A stretch of DNA of 64,000 nt from Epiperipatus broadwayi (Eukaryota > Onychophora > Udeonychophora > Euonychophora > Peripatidae): assembly GCA_028023455.1 (NCBI GenBank), contig JAQFVV010006238.1:5588572-5652571 (forward strand), written 5' to 3'. Shown piece by piece: positions 1 to 11,601 of this stretch (the stretch's first letter is position 1; each line of letters begins with the position of its first letter). The notes under the pieces are model-generated. The model made no database searches, was not told the origin of the DNA, and worked only from the letters and a program-made list of their open reading frames with translations. Made by a program: the position numbers and the translations under genes.

Positions 1-100
1 GCTATAAGTGCTCAGATATATAGTAAGATAGCCAAACCTCATACCTGTCCATTAAAGTATGAGGTTTGGCTATCTTAATATATATCTGAGCACTTATAGC
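1..100. repeat. Palindrome with 44-bp arms at the ribozyme element's upstream end
   Basis: Bases 1-44 are the reverse complement of 57-100 with a single mismatch; the 12-base centre contains CTGTCCATTAAA. The right arm runs straight into the ribozyme-bearing element at 101-310, and the same upstream sequence recurs in the minus-strand copy near 42,065-42,125. The palindrome is therefore the head-to-head junction of two inverted copies of one element. The left copy runs off the window, so its ribozyme cannot be seen. Confidence 0.9.
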
Positions 101-310
101 ATATATGTGTAGAGATGGTAATCTGGACCAACTGATGATTGCTGGTTTAGCATGAACTACGTATATTGGTGATTATTTATCTTTTCAACATACATGTGTT
201 CAAGTGTATCAGTATTATGAGATAGTGTGGAGAGTATTGGGTCATGTGAAAGTCTGTGCTCATATACTCTATATATTACATATATAGACACAGGTATATA
301 ATAAGCCTGT
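45..310 (+). mobile_element. SINE-like element with hammerhead ribozyme, copy A
   Basis: This roughly 270-bp repeat recurs at 30,835-31,030 (minus), 32,264-32,410 (plus) and 41,860-42,125 (minus). In order it holds a shared upstream segment, a hammerhead ribozyme fold, a pyrimidine-rich spacer and a segment whose better copies contain a pol III B-box-like motif (GGGTTCAAATTCC at 32,394-32,406). In this copy the B-box position (253-268) has decayed. No ORF is present. The likeliest reading is a non-autonomous retroelement, either a tRNA-derived SINE that carries a ribozyme, as schistosome Sm-alpha does, or a relative of animal retrozymes. The ends are defined only by where similarity between copies stops. 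Confidence 0.7.
127..170 (+). ncRNA. Hammerhead ribozyme, minimal type I, copy A
   Basis: Helix I pairs ACCAA (127-131) with TTGGT (166-170). The conserved core CTGATGA is at 132-138. Stem II is TTGCT/AGCAT with a GGTTT loop (139-153). The GAAA box has become GAAC (154-157). Helix III is the short TACGTA around 158-163, followed by the cleavage triplet ATA (163-165), so predicted cleavage is after 165. A very short, loopless helix III is typical of the minimal hammerheads of metazoan retroelements, which tend to act as dimers. The GAAC change and a T-T pair at the base of stem II suggest this copy is weak or inactive. Confidence 0.7.
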
Positions 311-744
311 GTGTTTCAGTTAACGGAATTAAGAAAGTGATTTATTCATATTTAAATTTTAGGAAATGGGAATTTTATATATTTTTATTATTTTTATTTT
401 GCTATTTATAGATTATTATTATTAAATTTTGTTGCAATTCATTTGACATTTTAAACAACAATTTTATTTTTAAAATATCAGTCCTTGTCTTGCAGTTTCC
501 ATCTCTTTCTAATTTAGTCCTTGTCAAGCTCTACAAATGGCACTAGTAAACATCATGGTACAAAATTTAGCTGGGAGTTGGCATTCTTCTCTGTTCTGTG
601 GATAATACCATGACTATGCTGACATTCCTGCAGTACAACAGAATGCGGTGAACGCACTGTAAAATCGAAGAAGCAAATTTGTTAATGTGTACCATTTGTG
701 TTGTTCGCGGTAGCCGTATAATTTTACTTTAATAACAATACAAA
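311..744. other. AT-rich spacer, nothing recognised
   Basis: No conserved ORF, RNA gene or repeat is seen. The left terminal inverted repeat of the hAT element should lie in or near this stretch, but no match to CAGGGGTCGGCAACC was found, so that end is eroded or deleted. Confidence 0.5.
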
Positions 745-1928
745 CTTTTTACTAAAGAGAGCTTCTGTGTAATTTGTAATTTATTTTCTTTGACATCATA
801 AAAGTGAAAAATATGACAATGAACTTGAATAAAAAGATGAACGAAGAAAGACTGTGGATGAGTTAAACAAAAGAAATCAGCATCTATATTCATCAATTGG
901 ATGAAATTGTTGAAGGATATAATGGCAGCCAGTTTCATGGTAGCTCATAATATTATGAAGTGAGACAAGACATTCACTGTTGAGAAATATATGAAGGAAT
1001 GCTTCATAAATATATATGAAAAACTTTTTAATGATTTTAAAAACCAAACGACATTATTAAAAAAATTCAAGATGCTCCCCTTTTTGCTAAAACGGTCAGA
1101 GACAGATCATTAAAAATGGCAAAAGATATAATCAAACAACAAAATAATGATATAAAATATCATCAGTCATTTCTATCATTTTGGATGAATCTACTGATTT
1201 AAGTGATATGACGCAAATAAGTCTTTTCGCAAAATACATTACATCAGAAGGGCCTTAAGAAGAACTGTTAGTGCTATTTCCACTTAAAGAAAAACTCAAG
1301 AAGATATTATGTTATCTGTCATTCAGTGTTTGCAAAATAAAGGCATTGATTTCAGTAAGTTAATTTCATTTAGGGCAGATGCTGCAGCCAATATGACTGG
1401 CAAAATTAAGGGTTTTATTAAACAATATGTTGGGCATGATGTTCTAACTTTTCATTGTATAATTCATCAGGAAGCTTTCTATGTACAAACATTTCTGGAA
1501 GAGATTGTGAAATCATGAATTTGGTAATAGAAATTGTACATTTTACTGTATCAAAATTATTGCTGACTCAGTGACAATTTCAAGAAGTATTATATGAAGT
1601 AGAGATCCAGTTTTCAGATCTAATATTGCATAATAAAATGCAATGGCTTTGAGTGATGTTTTAAAATGATTTGCGGCCTGTTTAAGAGAAATTGACATTT
1701 TTTACATGAGAAAAAAATAATTATGCCAAAAACATGCCATCAGTGGTTGCAAAAAGTTTACTTTATGGTAGTCATGACACATCATTTCAATGAGCTAAAT
1801 CTAAGATTACTGATAAAGAATAACATCACTGCACAACTGTCAGAAGTATTGATTTTTGAGAGGAAATTAATTTTGTTCACAGATGATTTGGACACAAAAA
1901 TCATTAACACATTTTATTCATTTGAAAT

Positions 1929-2509
1929 TATCATCATCATCATCAACCATTATCAATCTACTGCAGTATGAAGGTCTCTCCAAGTTCAATCCAACTTCTC
2001 CAATCTTTAGCTTTTCTTCTCCACATCACCCCTGCACACTTTCTTATTTCATCCATCCATTTCACATGTGGTCTCTTTCTGGGTTTTTTACAATCTTTTG
2101 GAATCCAGTTTAAGATTTCAATTGTCCATCTATTATCATCTCTTCTAGCAATATGTCCATCCCAACTTCACTTCAGTCTTATTTTTTTCAATGAGGTCAG
2201 TAACACCTGTTTGTTCCCTTACCCATATATTGCATTTTCGATCTCTTCTTGTTACTCCCAACATGCATCATTCCATACTTCTTTGAGTGGTCTGAAGTTT
2301 CTGTATTGCTCTTCTATTAAGTGTCCATGTCTCAGATCCATAAGTAAGAACTGGTAAAACACATTTATTAAAAACCTTCCTTTTCAAACACATAGGCATA
2401 CTTCCTTTTAGTATCAAGTTATTTCTACCAAAAGCACTCCAACCAAATTTAATTCTATGATTAATTTCATTCATTATGTTTCCATCTGTATTAATAATCT
2501 GACCAAGGG
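1929..2509 (-). mobile_element. RTE-type LINE 3' end inserted in the hAT copy
   Basis: On the minus strand this encodes the end of an RTE reverse-transcriptase ORF (LTYGSETWTLNRRAIQKLQT at 2310-2370) and finishes in an (ATG)n tail, seen here as ATCATCATC at 1929-1943. The 9-base duplication ATTTGAAAT at 1920-1928 and 2510-2518 is a target-site duplication, so this is a 5'-truncated insertion. The hAT protein similarity resumes on the far side, so the RTE landed in an existing hAT copy. Confidence 0.88.
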
Positions 2510-3290
2510 ATTTGAAATATTATCAACAAAATAATAACAACATCGACTTTGAAAATTTTGCAAAATGTTTGAAAAATATTCAAAATTCATTTGCTGCTCG
2601 TTTTCATGATTTCAGAAAATACAGAACCATTTTATTGTTTTTGATTGATTCAATTAAATATTGATTTTCACACGTGAATTTTACAAATTCTCCTGCGATC
2701 AATCGTGCTGAATTTAAATTACTAATAATAGATCTCAAATCAAAAGAAAGGTGGCGCTCAAAATTCAGAAAACTTGCCAGCGATTTAAAAAACTATAAAG
2801 ACAAAAAGGAATTAATTTCTCAGCATAAATGTTCCGAATTAAATTCATTAAATGCAGTTGAAAAATTCATGTTTGATACATGGAATTCTCTTCCCAGAAT
2901 CATTTCATCGCATAAAAATATATGTCTTTACAATTTTAACTATTTTCGGTTCAACTTATTGTTGCGAACAATCATTCTCCAATATGAATCTGATCAAATG
3001 CAAATTGAGAAGTTCTTTAAATGATGAAAGTTTGGAATTATGCATGCGATTAAATGTTACAAATTATTTATCAAATATTGATAAACTATCAAAAGAGGTG
3101 CGACAACAGAGATCACATTAAGAAATTTATAATTTTATTGATTTTGTTGTATTAGTTATTAGTAGAATAAATGTTGAATAAAAGATATATTTTGCAGTGT
3201 TCTATAATTTTGTAAAATAATTGTTGATTATATGGTTCAATCGTTTAAATAAAAAATATACTTATCATCTATTTGGCTCTTCCCTTAATT

Positions 3291-3307
3291 AAGGTTGCCG
3301 ACCCCTG
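3291..3307 (+). repeat. hAT right terminal inverted repeat
   Basis: AAGGTTGCCGACCCCTG is the reverse complement of the common hAT end beginning CAGGGGTCGGCAACC. It lies about 170 bp after the end of the transposase similarity, the expected distance, and fixes the element's right boundary. Confidence 0.88.
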
Positions 3308-3860
3308 GTTTATGATAAAGGAAACAATGTATTTTCAATGTTTTAGGCAGAATCATGTTAATTGCAGAGAGTTTTATAATTGTAAGCAATAATTTTGATC
3401 AAATAGACTTGTATATTCGTTTTATACAAAATATATTTTTAAGCGGGTCAAATGGTTTCCAGAAGTTGAGTAAGTACAGTTTCTCATTTTTATCTTTGTT
3501 TAGTAGTTAAAATAGGTTTGTGGAAGTATGTAATTCTTTCACCCCATTTATGCATTCAAAAATATACCAGCACTAAAAAAAAATCTGTGCCCACAATCTA
3601 GAGTTCAAATATGAGTGAAATTTGAAAAATTTTCAAATAGCTGAAGATTTCAAAATAAGGTCAGCATTTTTACATAATCTACTTATTGATAATCCAAATG
3701 AATATAAAAAGTATTTGTTGATCAATAGTTATCTAGAATAAAATATGAGGGAAATACCAATAAAATTTTTATACTGACTGATTATTTTTACAATGGTAAG
3801 TTTTTAGAGATAGTGTGGAGATGTCTTTAAGGATACTTTTTATCTTTATTTTACACAAAT
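3308..3860. other. AT-rich spacer, nothing recognised
   Basis: No ORF, RNA gene or repeat that I can name was seen. Confidence 0.4.
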
Positions 3861-4310
3861 GCCATCATCATCATCATCATTTTTAATATTACAAATCTAC
3901 TATATTATCTGCAAGTTTAATCCAGTTTTTTAATCCATTGTTTTTATCTTCATATTAACAAGTTTCCTCAATTTGCTATGTAGCTTATTTTCTAGGTACT
4001 TACAGGGTTTTTTATATCACATTTAAGACTTCAATTGTCAGACTTCTATTGTCTTTTATAGTCAAGTATACAGCTTAATAGTATTTTAATCTTTTAAATG
4101 TTCAATAATGCCAATAATATGTTTGTTTTCTCATCCATTGTTACACTTTACATATCTCTCTCAATATTTTGCCAAAGTCTCATACTTATTATTCTATTAA
4201 GTATATAAGTCATCAATCTATAAATAAGTAATGGTAAAACCCATCTACTAAAATATTTCTTTTTCAAGCATTGTGCGATACTTTCATTTAAAGACATTTA
4301 TAATTATTAC
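3861..4310 (-). mobile_element. Old RTE 3' fragment
   Basis: The stretch starts with (ATC)n at 3864-3881 and follows the RTE 3' template in order: the segment read as 'aatccag...' near 3920, the 'acttcaattgtc' block at 4029-4040, and 'attctattaagtatataagtcatcaatct' near 4190-4218, which matches the RTE 'LNRR...GSE' region on the minus strand. It is far more diverged than the copies at 1929 and 6039, with no open frame left. Confidence 0.65.
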
Positions 4311-4380
4311 TTTCTTTAAATTTAGTACTAGTGATCTTTTTACAAATCACTAGAGATATTTCATTAACTCATTTGTCACT

Positions 4381-4800
4381 GTATAGAAGATAATCAAACC
4401 TCCACACCAGCACCATTAAACAAGGTCTTAAACCTGAATGATCCAGCCACAAGATAAAGTCTTTAATAAAATAAGAACCCCATCTTATTTCTGAACTCAA
4501 ATAATAATTTATGAGCCAATCTTAAGGGTCTGGAAATGAGAGTGTGAATATATAAATCATTCAATTTAAATCCATTTCTTATTTTTCTTATTAGAACTTC
4601 TGAAATATTAACATTTACTTTGGGCCAATATTAAATTACGTAATATTCTATAAATTTTACAAGACCAGTGTTTAAATTGTAACTATGTAGAAGGTAATCA
4701 AACCTTCACACCATTGTGTCTTTAAATAAGATCTTAAACCTGCAAAAATACTCTTGCCTCAGCCATAAAATAAAGACTTTAAGGAAATAAGAGTGGCCTT
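4381..4800. repeat. Diverged direct repeat, two units about 300 bp apart
   Basis: Unit 1 (4381-4490) and unit 2 (4684-4790) share the order 'tagaaggtaatcaaacct-cacacca', 'aaggtcttaaacctg', 'cagccaca(a)taaagtcttta' and a following 'aataagag'. The motif 'attaactcatttgtc' occurs on both sides (about 4364 and 4814). No coding potential is visible and the family is unknown. Confidence 0.55.
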
Positions 4801-5053
4801 TTAAAATTTAGAGTATTAACTCATTTGTCTTCAATAGAGTTTATTTGAGATAGTTTTGATATTTTTTATTTTTTGTATAGAACACAAATGAGTCTTCTAC
4901 TTTCTGCCATATCAAACAAACTCAGAAAAAGTTCATTTTTTTAGATCATAATTTTCTATTTGTATTGGACACTCAGAAAAAGAATTTTGATTTAAAATAA
5001 GTTGTAGGTGATAGAACTATATCTTTAATTATTATCATGTTTTCTCTATTTAA

Positions 5054-5133
5054 GGTAGTTGTGGAGGGACCACAATTGTTGATGGTGGCACAGCACCATC
5101 TACTGGCGGTAGTATGGTCCCTCCACAACTACC
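5054..5133. repeat. Compound GC-rich hairpin (19-bp stem plus inner 7-bp stem)
   Basis: Bases 5054-5072 pair perfectly with 5115-5133. Inside, GATGGTG (5081-5087) pairs with CACCATC (5094-5100). The fold stands out because its stems are about 55% GC in DNA that is about 27% GC. It could be a very small foldback element, the remains of two inverted TIRs, or a hairpin RNA precursor. Nothing shows transcription. Confidence 0.75.
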
Positions 5134-5428
5134 CTATTTAATAGCTGTGTGATTAATATTTCTCATAATAATATTTAATTAAATATCCAGAAATTTTGTG
5201 TGGACATTTTTTCTTCAAGCAGTAACACAATATTCATCAGTTGAATATACTAATTTCTTAAAAGTTTCGGCTAAGTGTTAGCATCCTAATCATAATTAAT
5301 ACCAGTCAGATTTTTAAAGAAGTTATTTCCGAAATTAGATTAGATATAGATTAGACATAATCGTAAATCAATAAAAAAATATTGGACCATGATACATAAT
5401 AAAAGAGCATTATAATACAAGGTTACTT

Positions 5429-5487
5429 TCATCATCATCATTTTTAATCATTATCAATCCACTGTGGGAGAAAGGTCTCTCCAATGT
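5429..5487 (-). mobile_element. Very short RTE 3' stub
   Basis: The (ATC)n tail followed by 'attatcaatccactg' and 'aaggtctctcca' matches the last 60 bp of the RTE copies at 1929 and 6039. It is a severely 5'-truncated insertion. Confidence 0.75.
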
Positions 5488-6038
5488 TATATGAAATAGG
5501 ATTGTATTTTAGTCTAGTAACACACAAAACAATATTTAGATTACAGATTATTGTACTGCTTTTTGAATAAAAAGTTGGGCAAATTGTCTTTGCTGAAATA
5601 GAAATAATATCACCATTTTTAATTTTTTTTTCAATCCCTTCATATCTTTAAAGAGGAAGAAATGTTCTGCATTCTATATCTAAAAGATGATGATAAATAT
5701 AATCCAGCTACCAAACAATTTTTTTTTTTTGCAGATGGAGCAGTAAAGTTTCATTTTCTTAAACATTATTGAAATCTCATCAACAAATTCAAATAAGCAA
5801 TCAACATATTAATTCCTAGAAATTACTGGCACATATCTTCACTTTGGGAATACTTAAATAATTTATAAATTATATTAAAAAATATTATCTATGCAAATAA
5901 ATCAATATACTGTATTTAGGTATTTAATATTAATGAATATATCATTTAATATTAAAGAATATGTAATTCTAAGTTAGTATGAATAAACTGAAAAACCCAT
6001 AGTTTTAATTAAATATTAATGAAAGCAAATTCATTGTA
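5488..6038. other. AT-rich spacer
   Basis: Nothing recognised apart from a poly(T) tract near 5720. Confidence 0.4.
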
Positions 6039-7605
6039 TTTATCATCATCATCATCAAGCATTATCAATCCACTGCAGGATGGTCTCTCCAAGTTCAATC
6101 CATCTTCTCCGATCTTTAGTTTCTCTTCTCCACATCACCCCTGCACACTTTCTTATTTCATCCATCCATCTCACATGTGGTCTCTTTCTGGGTCTTTTAC
6201 AATCTCTTGGAATCCAGTTTAAAATTTCAATTGTCCATCTACTATCATCTCTTCTAGCAAATGTCCAGCCCAACCCTCCCTCAATCTTTTAATTTTTTCA
6301 TTGAGGTCAGTAATACCTGTTACATTGTGTTTTCGATCTCTTCTTGTTACTCCTAACATGCATCTCTCCATACTTCTTTGAGTGGTCTGAAGTCTCTGTA
6401 TTGCTCTTCTATTAAGTGTCCAAGTCTCAGATCCATAAGTAAGAACTGGTAAAATACATTTGTTAAAACCTTCCTTTTCTAACATATAGGCATATTTTCT
6501 TTTAGTATAAAGTTATTTCTACCAAAAGCACTCCAACCAAGTTTAATTCTATGATTAATTTTCTTCATTATGTTTCCATCTGTATTAATAATCTGACCAA
6601 GGTATTGGTAACTGTTAACTTCTTCTAATTCATCATAATCAATCTTTATTTTCACATTTTGAGCAAATCAATTAAACATTACTTTATTCTTTTTAACATT
6701 TATCTTTAGTCCTACTTTCCTCTGATAACTCCTGCAACATTTCCTGCAGCTCTGAAACATTTTTTGCAAAAACAACTACATCATCTGCAAAATCTAAATG
6801 ACTTAAATAATCTCCATTTACTTTCACTCCTTTAGTTTCCCATTTTAATCCACAAAATACTTCTTGCAGCACTGCTGTAAAACGTTTCGGAAATATGGAG
6901 TCACCTTGTCTTGCACCCTTTTCAATGTTGACTTTCCCAGTATCATTATGTAATCTAATTGTTGCTATTGCATTTTTATAAATATTTTTTAAAATATGAC
7001 AATATCCTGGATCTATACCTTGATGATGCAATGCTTTAATCACTGAAGAAATGTTTATAGAATTAAATGCCTTTTCATAATCTACAAATTCAAAACATAA
7101 TGGCAACTCATATTCATTTGTCTTTTCTATAACTTCTCTCAGTATCTGGATTTGATCTACTGTACTAAAACTACGTTTAAATCCAGCTTATTCTCTTGGT
7201 TGGTGGAAATCCAATGTAGCTTGTAGACGAGTTGTAATTATCTTGGTAAAAATTTTGTATAAAACTGATAAAAGGCTGATAGGTCTGTAATTTCTAATAT
7301 CTTCTTTATCATCTTTTTAAAATATTAATATTATTACTGCATTCTTCCAATCATCTGGTACATCTTTATCATTTAGACATTTAGTATATAATTTTGCTAA
7401 AAAAAATTCTATTTCTTCACCTGCTTCTTTTAATATATCAATTATAATTCCATCATTATTTGGAACCTTTCCTTTCTTCATATATTTAATTGCATGTCTC
7501 ACTTCTTCATTTAAAATTCTGGGCAATTCGGAAGATGTAATAGATAAAGGAGGTACTTGATCATTATTACTATATTCATAAATTAATTTCATAGTCATTA
7601 ACCTA
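6039..7605 (-). pseudogene. RTE-type LINE, 5'-truncated RT ORF
   Basis: Read on the minus strand from 7605: an RT N-terminal part (LNEEVRHAIKYMKKGKVP, 7317-7530), palm motifs A (FVDYEKAF, about 7070-7095) and B (RQGDSIFP, about 6890-6912), the catalytic motif C as LDFADDVVVFA (about 6768-6800), then the thumb and C-terminal region (GSETWTLNRRAIQRLQT, MLGVTRRDR) and the RTE end around RRPHVRWMDEIRK (6140-6180). It ends in (ATC)n at 6041-6055. Several frameshifts and stops make it inactive. The endonuclease half is missing. Typical RTE elements are 3-4 kb, so about half is present. It is younger-looking than the 3861 and 13,950 copies. Confidence 0.92.
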
Positions 7606-7759
7606 TATAAATGTTAAAAAATTCGTACAAAGCATAGTCATTATGTTTATATACTTCATTAGTGGATTCACTACTATGGACAAACCCAAACCATGAATCA
7701 TATAGCTAGTAACTGTGAAATGTATGGATATAGTGATATAATTAGAGTTCTTAATAAAG

Positions 7760-7920
7760 CTATAAACGAATCCATTTCCTAGTCGGAATCTCTATAGATT
7801 CTGTTACATAAAGAAAAAAGCGCGAGACTTTATTGTTCGGGATTTCGTAATAAGTTCGAGAACCGGAAGTGCGAACTTTATCATTATGCCAAAACCGCAC
7901 ACGCTGGTTCTGTTATGATA
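7760..7920. promoter_or_regulatory. CpG-rich patch with an ETS consensus site
   Basis: I count about ten CpGs in roughly 150 bp where the flanks have almost none, and the patch includes ACCGGAAGT (7861-7869), the consensus ETS binding site. Such sites are frequent in housekeeping promoters. No TATA box or adjoining gene is visible, so it could equally be a relic of a CpG-rich element. Confidence 0.3.
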
Positions 7921-10000
7921 CTTTATTAATAATTAAGTTTTTTAAAAAACAAACAAATCACTGACTAAATAAAGGGGAAAAAAATTCAAACAAACTACAG
8001 TAATCAGATTATATCATTCCGTCACAAAAGGGTTAAAGCAATGCTACCGTATAATATTAATGTTGTTTTGCTTCTATTACGTAGATGGCTTTAAAAAAAA
8101 TATTTAGCTTATTTTCAGTTCAGTAATGAAGAAATATGTGTTTATATGCTTTTTTTTTTAAATTTCAATGTAGCTGATTAGATAAAAATAGTTTCTTAAT
8201 ATAAAAACAAATATTTTTAACCGTATTAATATTTTACGTAAGTGAAATAAATACAGTATATTGATTTATTTGCGTAGATGTTATTTTTTTTAAATATAGT
8301 TTATAAATTATGTAAGTATTCCCCAAATGAAGATATTTGACAATAATTACAGTCTAGTAATTATGATAATTTAAGATTTTAAATATCAGTTTAATTATAG
8401 CTTAACAAAAAGGGCTTAATCAAAATGAATTTGATATTAAAACATTTACGCTTCAATTATTTTATTTTTAAACATACGTTACCTATAATATCACTTTTAT
8501 TGTTACAGTAATTGTTACGACTTTATAATTAATTAATTCTTTACAATTTTAACTGGAGTAAAATCTGTTTTTGAATTGTTTACAAAAAATGTATATATAA
8601 AAAATACAATCCAGCATATAAAAATTTTATTAGAAATAAAATAAGATTTCTTTTTTTAATAAGGTAAGGCAAAGAATAATTTCTGGGCCCATAAGTATCC
8701 TTTATTCTATCTACGAGAATATCATATAACATTACATGGGAGTATTTTGTTTTTATAATCAAAGCATCAACCTTCAAACAAGCTTCCAGAATAACATGGA
8801 ATATTTATTTCCCTTTTTTTCAACTAATATTATCTAGGTATTTATTTATCAATTAATATGAATGTCTATTAGGCTGATTATGGGATATTATCTACAAAAA
8901 TAATACTGTTCTTGCTGAAGACCTAATAAAATTTCAAATGATCTACCAATCTTGAAACTTTAGATCATGACATGTTATTATTCCATAAAGGGGGAGGAAA
9001 TAAAAAGAAATTCAAGTGATATATTAACACACTTACGGGATATTATTTTCTATTTTTAATTCTGGTAGCAGTTTTTATCAATGTTTAACTTTTGATTTTA
9101 TATAAAACCTTTATTCTACGGTAAAACTTAATAAATCGGATTTGATTTCTTAAAAATTTAAGTTTACAAATGCAAAAATTCTACAAAATCATATTTAAAG
9201 TTCACAAATATTTAAAAAATGAGTAGTAATGAGAATAAAGGATTTTTTCCTTGTTGCACAATGGAAAGAAACAAATCAAAGTGTGTAACTCCAGAAAATT
9301 AATGAAATCACTCTTGTCTGAAATTTATTTTTAAATCAAGAATGAACAAATACGAAGTCTTAATAATTGTATAAATTCTATCATAAAATACTAAAATTGC
9401 ATTTATTGTTTTTAGAATATCACAAAAGATGATACCATGATGTTAGTAAACTAATAGAATTCTGTTTCATAAGGCATGGTCATCCTACAGGTCATGGTTA
9501 TTTTTTGTTAACATGAATGAATTTATTAATCTTTTTTTTAAAAAATCAAACATATACAAATAAACTTAAAGTGTATACAGGTATTTTTTTTAATTTTAAA
9601 AAAATATTGTACCATTACTATACAAAAATAAACAGAAACATTTAATAAACTATGTAAAAAATAATGTTTTTGCTATTCCAAAATTGTTCTTGCCAAATAA
9701 GGAATGAAATATGTGAAGGCAGAATCAAAACTACTTTGATCTTTACTGACTATTAAAAAATACTGACCTCTACAGATTATTTTAATTTAATAAATCAAGT
9801 CATTAATACACTTTTGCTGTTTTTAAGCAAAAAACTTACAGATACAACATTGTAGATTGCTGTAGAAGAGGAATTTATAGTGGGAAAATTACCAGCACCA
9901 TCTCATAAGCAAAGAGTAACATAATACACAGAACTTCATATCTGTTCAGTTAATGAATGTTTATGTTTCAAACTTTATCATAAAAATTTAAATTCTTACT
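7921..10000. other. AT-rich spacer
   Basis: No conserved ORF or repeat was recognised. The 65-codon frame at 8580-8777 (minus) has the composition of random AT-rich DNA. Confidence 0.4.
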
Positions 10001-10584
10001 GCAAACTGATATATTTGGTACCAAATTATTTTATAAACCTTTCAATATATATATAAATCTATCTAGAGATTAACATTATGTAATACATTAAGATTAATAC
10101 TCAAACTACTAGTTTAAGTAAATTATATACTCTCAATATAAAGCACAATATAAAACTTTTTTTAGAGAAAAGAATAGATGTTTTCTCTGTTTACCTCAGT
10201 TTCTTTTAGAGAGGCTTATTTGAAGCACTTTGGGAAAAAAAGCTTGAATATTTTTAAATGAATTATATTACTTTTAAAACTATATTCTAAATTGACTTAT
10301 ACTATTTTAATTTACATTTGTAAAATTTTTCAATTTACACATTGTCAACGTCAATTAAAATAATGAAATATGAAAATATAAACATTCCTTGTGATTAATA
10401 TTATGTAATACATCAAGATTAATACTCAAACTACTGATTTATTAAGTAAAATTTTTTCTAAAAAGTTTTGTCTTGGTTTGGATTGAGAATATTACCTTTA
10501 TTAATAAACCAGTATTAATCTCAATGTATTCTGTATATGTTAAAAGGTTCATAAAATAATTTGGTAATAAATATATCACTTTGC
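10001..10584. repeat. AT-rich inverted repeat with an internal direct repeat
   Basis: The left end (from 10,001, 'gcaaactgatatattt') is the diverged reverse complement of the right end (to 10,584, 'aaatatatcactttgc') over about 85 bp. A 45-bp block containing 'aagattaatactcaaacta' appears directly repeated at about 10,070-10,115 and 10,395-10,435. This looks like an old non-autonomous TIR element; no target duplication was identified. Confidence 0.55.
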
Positions 10585-11516
10585 AAAACTTTTGAATATA
10601 TATATTGAAACAAATAATATCTTATTCATTTCAATGTCAAACAATGGTTTTCCATACGGTTGTGAGCAGATTTTCAGAGTTGTGAGAGATGCTAATAAAT
10701 ATAGCATCCAGACGTTTTTAAATATTGCTATATAAAATGGAACAAATGGTTTAAAATAATGTAAATAATAATCAAATATTAGAATAAATTATTAAAGGTC
10801 ATATTAAAATAATATAATAGGTTTGTTAAAATGTTCAAATGTGAGAGAAACTTGTAAATTATATAAGTTATGTTAAAACTTTTTCTTATCAAAGAATATA
10901 TTGAAAACAACTCAGTTAAGACATAGATATTGAATAATTAAATTAAAAATAAGTTTTAAAAAAAATTAATTCTGTTTTGATATGAGATTCAAAAACAAAG
11001 TAAAAATTCACACAATATAACAATTACAGAGTTTTGTAAATTCAATCAATTAAATAATAAAAATGCGTTTAAAATTCTTGCAATTAAAGTAAAATCTGAT
11101 TATAAATGCATCAAAACTAAGATATTAATTTAAAAACAAGATCAAAAGTGTAAAAAAACAAGATGCCAATACCTATATATGGTCAGTTTCTCTTAAAAGC
11201 AGTCAATATGCAATGCATATTGAACTTTTATTATGATGATAGTGTAGAAAAAGTAAAAACTGCTGACTGCTGAAATCTACCTTGAATCATCTGACAGACC
11301 TTGATGAAGCTATATCTTTGAAGAAATCTCTGAAGAAAAATGCTTAAACTTTAAATTTAAAAGAAATGATATTATTAAAGGATATTATGGCAACTTCTTA
11401 ATGAAACCAATTAAAAAAACTGTTTAGTCTGTTAACCTAACAAATTAACCAATTTAAGTTTTATTTTAATATACATTTAATTCTAACAAACTATATTATA
11501 TATTATTGCCTGAATA
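10585..11516. other. AT-rich spacer
   Basis: Nothing recognised. Confidence 0.4.
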
Positions 11517-11557
11517 TTTGTATATATATAAGATATATATATATATATTCAGGCATA

Positions 11558-11600
<43 letters not shown>

Positions 11601-11601
11601 T
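11517..11601. repeat. (TA)n microsatellite
   Basis: Runs of alternating TA are interrupted by a pair of 'attcaggc'/'gcctgaat' halves. This is simple repeat DNA, able to form cruciforms. Confidence 0.9.

Larger units (their letters stand above)
745..3307 (+). pseudogene. hAT transposase pseudogene (GTF2IRD2/ZBED-like type)
   Basis: Fragments in several frames line up in family order: a decayed BED-finger region (about 760-880), an N-terminal part with FMVAHNIMK and YMKECF (about 925-1010), the catalytic region with the RADAAANMTGK stretch (1309-1518), a middle part with HQWLQKVYFMV (1729-1761), and after a foreign insertion IDFENFAKCLKNIQNSFAAR (about 2543-2602) and the hAT dimerisation domain CCEQSFSNMNLIKCKLR (about 2960-3010). 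Stops and frameshifts break it throughout. The right terminal inverted repeat AAGGTTGCCGACCCCTG ends at 3307, exactly the hAT class end. The left end is not recognisable. An RTE fragment occupies 1929-2509. An exapted host gene is unlikely given the many stops. Confidence 0.88.

Noticed and set aside
1883-2357. Plus-strand ORFs of 76 and 129 codons
   Set aside because: They are antisense shadows of the RTE 3' end, which is coding on the minus strand.
3864-3881. (ATC)n runs as a CRISPR-like or coding repeat
   Set aside because: They are the trinucleotide tails of RTE elements; no spacer structure exists and the genome is eukaryotic.
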